Positions 4,852 to 5,650 of a stretch of 5,650 nucleotides of DNA are shown piece after piece. Positions within the stretch are counted from its first letter, which is position 1. Each line of letters opens with the position of its first letter. Below the pieces are notes generated by a model. It did no database searches and had not been told where the DNA came from. It saw nothing but the letters and a program-made list of their open reading frames with translations. Position numbers and translations under genes: made by a program. This stretch comes from Symbiobacteriaceae bacterium (GTDB taxonomy: Bacteria > Bacillota_E > Symbiobacteriia > Symbiobacteriales > Symbiobacteriaceae): contig DAHVXO010000223.1 of assembly GCA_027356675.1 (NCBI GenBank), forward strand, positions 1-5,650, given 5' to 3'.

Positions 4852-5650
4852 ATGCTTCGCTATTTGACAGCCGGAGAATCGCACGGACCAGCCCTTGTGA
4901 CAATTATTGAAGGGTTGCCTGCCGGGGTGCCGGTGGACGCAGCGGCCCTAAATCGGGATTTGGCCCGGCGGCAGTCGGGGTATGGCCGCGGCGGCCGCAT
5001 GAAGATCGAGAAGGATGAGGCCCGGTTCCTCAGCGGCGTCCGCCACGGGCGGACCCTGGGTAGCCCGGTGGCACTTATGGTTGAGAACCGCGACTGGGTC
5101 AACTGGACCGAAGTGATGTCGCCCACGCCCATCGAAGGGTACAGCAACGCCCGGGTCGCCCAGAAGGTGCGCACACGGCCCCGGCCGGGCCACGCTGACC
5201 TGGTCGGCGCGCTCAAATACGACCACGCCGACCTGCGCAACGTGCTGGAGCGGGCCAGCGCCCGGGAGACCACCATGCGGGTGGCCGCGGGCGGCCTCGC
5301 CAAGCAGTTGCTGGCGCCCTTCGGGATCGGGATCGCGGGGCACGTCCGATCCATCGGCAGCGTGGAGGCGGCCCTTCGCCCGGATCTTGCCCTGGGCGAG
5401 TTGGTTAGCCTGGCTGAAGCCAGCGAGGTCCGTTGCGTCGACCCGGATGCATCCGCCCGCATGATCGCTGAGATCGACGCTGCCAAGCGTGACGGGGATT
5501 CGCTGGGCGGTGTGGTGGAAGTGGTGGTCGAGGGGCTTCCGCCGGGCCTCGGCAGCCATGTGCAGTACGACCGGAAGCTGGACGGGGCACTGGGTGCGGC
5601 TCTGCTCTCGATTCAAGCCGCCAAGGGCGTGGAGATTGGCGACGCCTTTG
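4852..5650 (+). CDS. aroC: chorismate synthase (partial, runs off the right edge)
   Basis: AroC converts 5-enolpyruvylshikimate-3-phosphate to chorismate using reduced FMN, the last common step of aromatic amino acid synthesis. The ATG at 4852 follows GGGGGGAAGG (4837-4846), and no stop occurs before the window ends. About 266 of the roughly 380-400 residues are visible. The start [15 protein letters not shown] contains signature GESHG (8-12) with His11. [18 protein letters not shown] (39-56) is the FMN/substrate-binding arginine segment, RPGHADL (111-117) holds the second conserved His114, and [15 protein letters not shown] (133-147) is the second family signature. The third signature lies beyond the edge. 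It follows the peptidase gene by 26 bases in the same apparent operon as aroE. The missing end is due only to the window boundary; the visible part is intact. Confidence 0.96.
   Translation, partial: MLRYLTAGESHGPALVTIIEGLPAGVPVDAAALNRDLARRQSGYGRGGRMKIEKDEARFLSGVRHGRTLGSPVALMVENRDWVNWTEVMSPTPIEGYSNARVAQKVRTRPRPGHADLVGALKYDHADLRNVLERASARETTMRVAAGGLAKQLLAPFGIGIAGHVRSIGSVEAALRPDLALGELVSLAEASEVRCVDPDASARMIAEIDAAKRDGDSLGGVVEVVVEGLPPGLGSHVQYDRKLDGALGAALLSIQAAKGVEIGDAF

Noticed and set aside
4860..5616. Two overlapping minus-strand open frames
   Set aside because: They lie opposite the aroC coding sequence, which carries clear family signatures; the composition is Arg/Ala/Pro-rich without recognisable domains.
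1..5650. CRISPR array, tRNA, rRNA, insertion sequence or phage genes
   Set aside because: I saw no direct-repeat series, no cloverleaf-like conserved arms, no rRNA core motifs, and no transposase or integrase motif anywhere in the window.

Overview
The window looks like chromosomal core DNA from a high-GC, endospore-forming Firmicute. The evidence is an intact sigma-K gene with its pro-sequence, a secreted copper-amine-oxidase-like (stalk domain) protein, a YqeG-family phosphatase next to aroE, and a prepilin peptidase gene lodged between aroE and aroC. GTG and TTG starts are common and third codon positions are mostly G or C. This fits Clostridia-type lineages with high GC (the Moorella / Desulfotomaculum sensu lato kind), but that placement is inference from gene content, not from a search.

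Layout. Bases 1-128 hold no confidently assigned gene; a short open stretch ends at 64. A 9-bp inverted repeat (129-167) surrounds a sigma-E-like -10 candidate just before sigK (183-902, +). A strong hairpin (909-940) separates sigK from two convergent minus-strand genes: an unrecognised 157-residue cytosolic protein (998-1471) and, upstream of it, a secreted stalk-domain protein (1560-2372). About 200 bases of divergent control region follow (2373-2573). From there everything reads on the plus strand: yqeG (2574-3083), a possible tiny ORF (about 3168-3272) preceded by a hairpin that could mask its ribosome binding site, aroE (3282-4190), a prepilin peptidase (4187-4825) and the first two thirds of aroC (4852 to the window end).

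How the genes fit together. AroE (dehydroshikimate to shikimate) and AroC (EPSP to chorismate) are two steps of the same pathway and lie in one apparent transcription unit. The prepilin peptidase overlaps aroE by 4 bases and ends 26 bases before aroC, so it is probably co-expressed despite having no metabolic link. YqeG is the likely first gene of this unit. SigK directs late mother-cell transcription in sporulation; no gene for its processing protease (SpoIVFB) is present here.

I see no CRISPR array, tRNA, rRNA, insertion sequence or phage gene. No clearly novel multi-gene system is evident. The least explained elements are the two minus-strand genes beside sigK, the tiny ORF with its hairpin between yqeG and aroE, and the dyad upstream of sigK.
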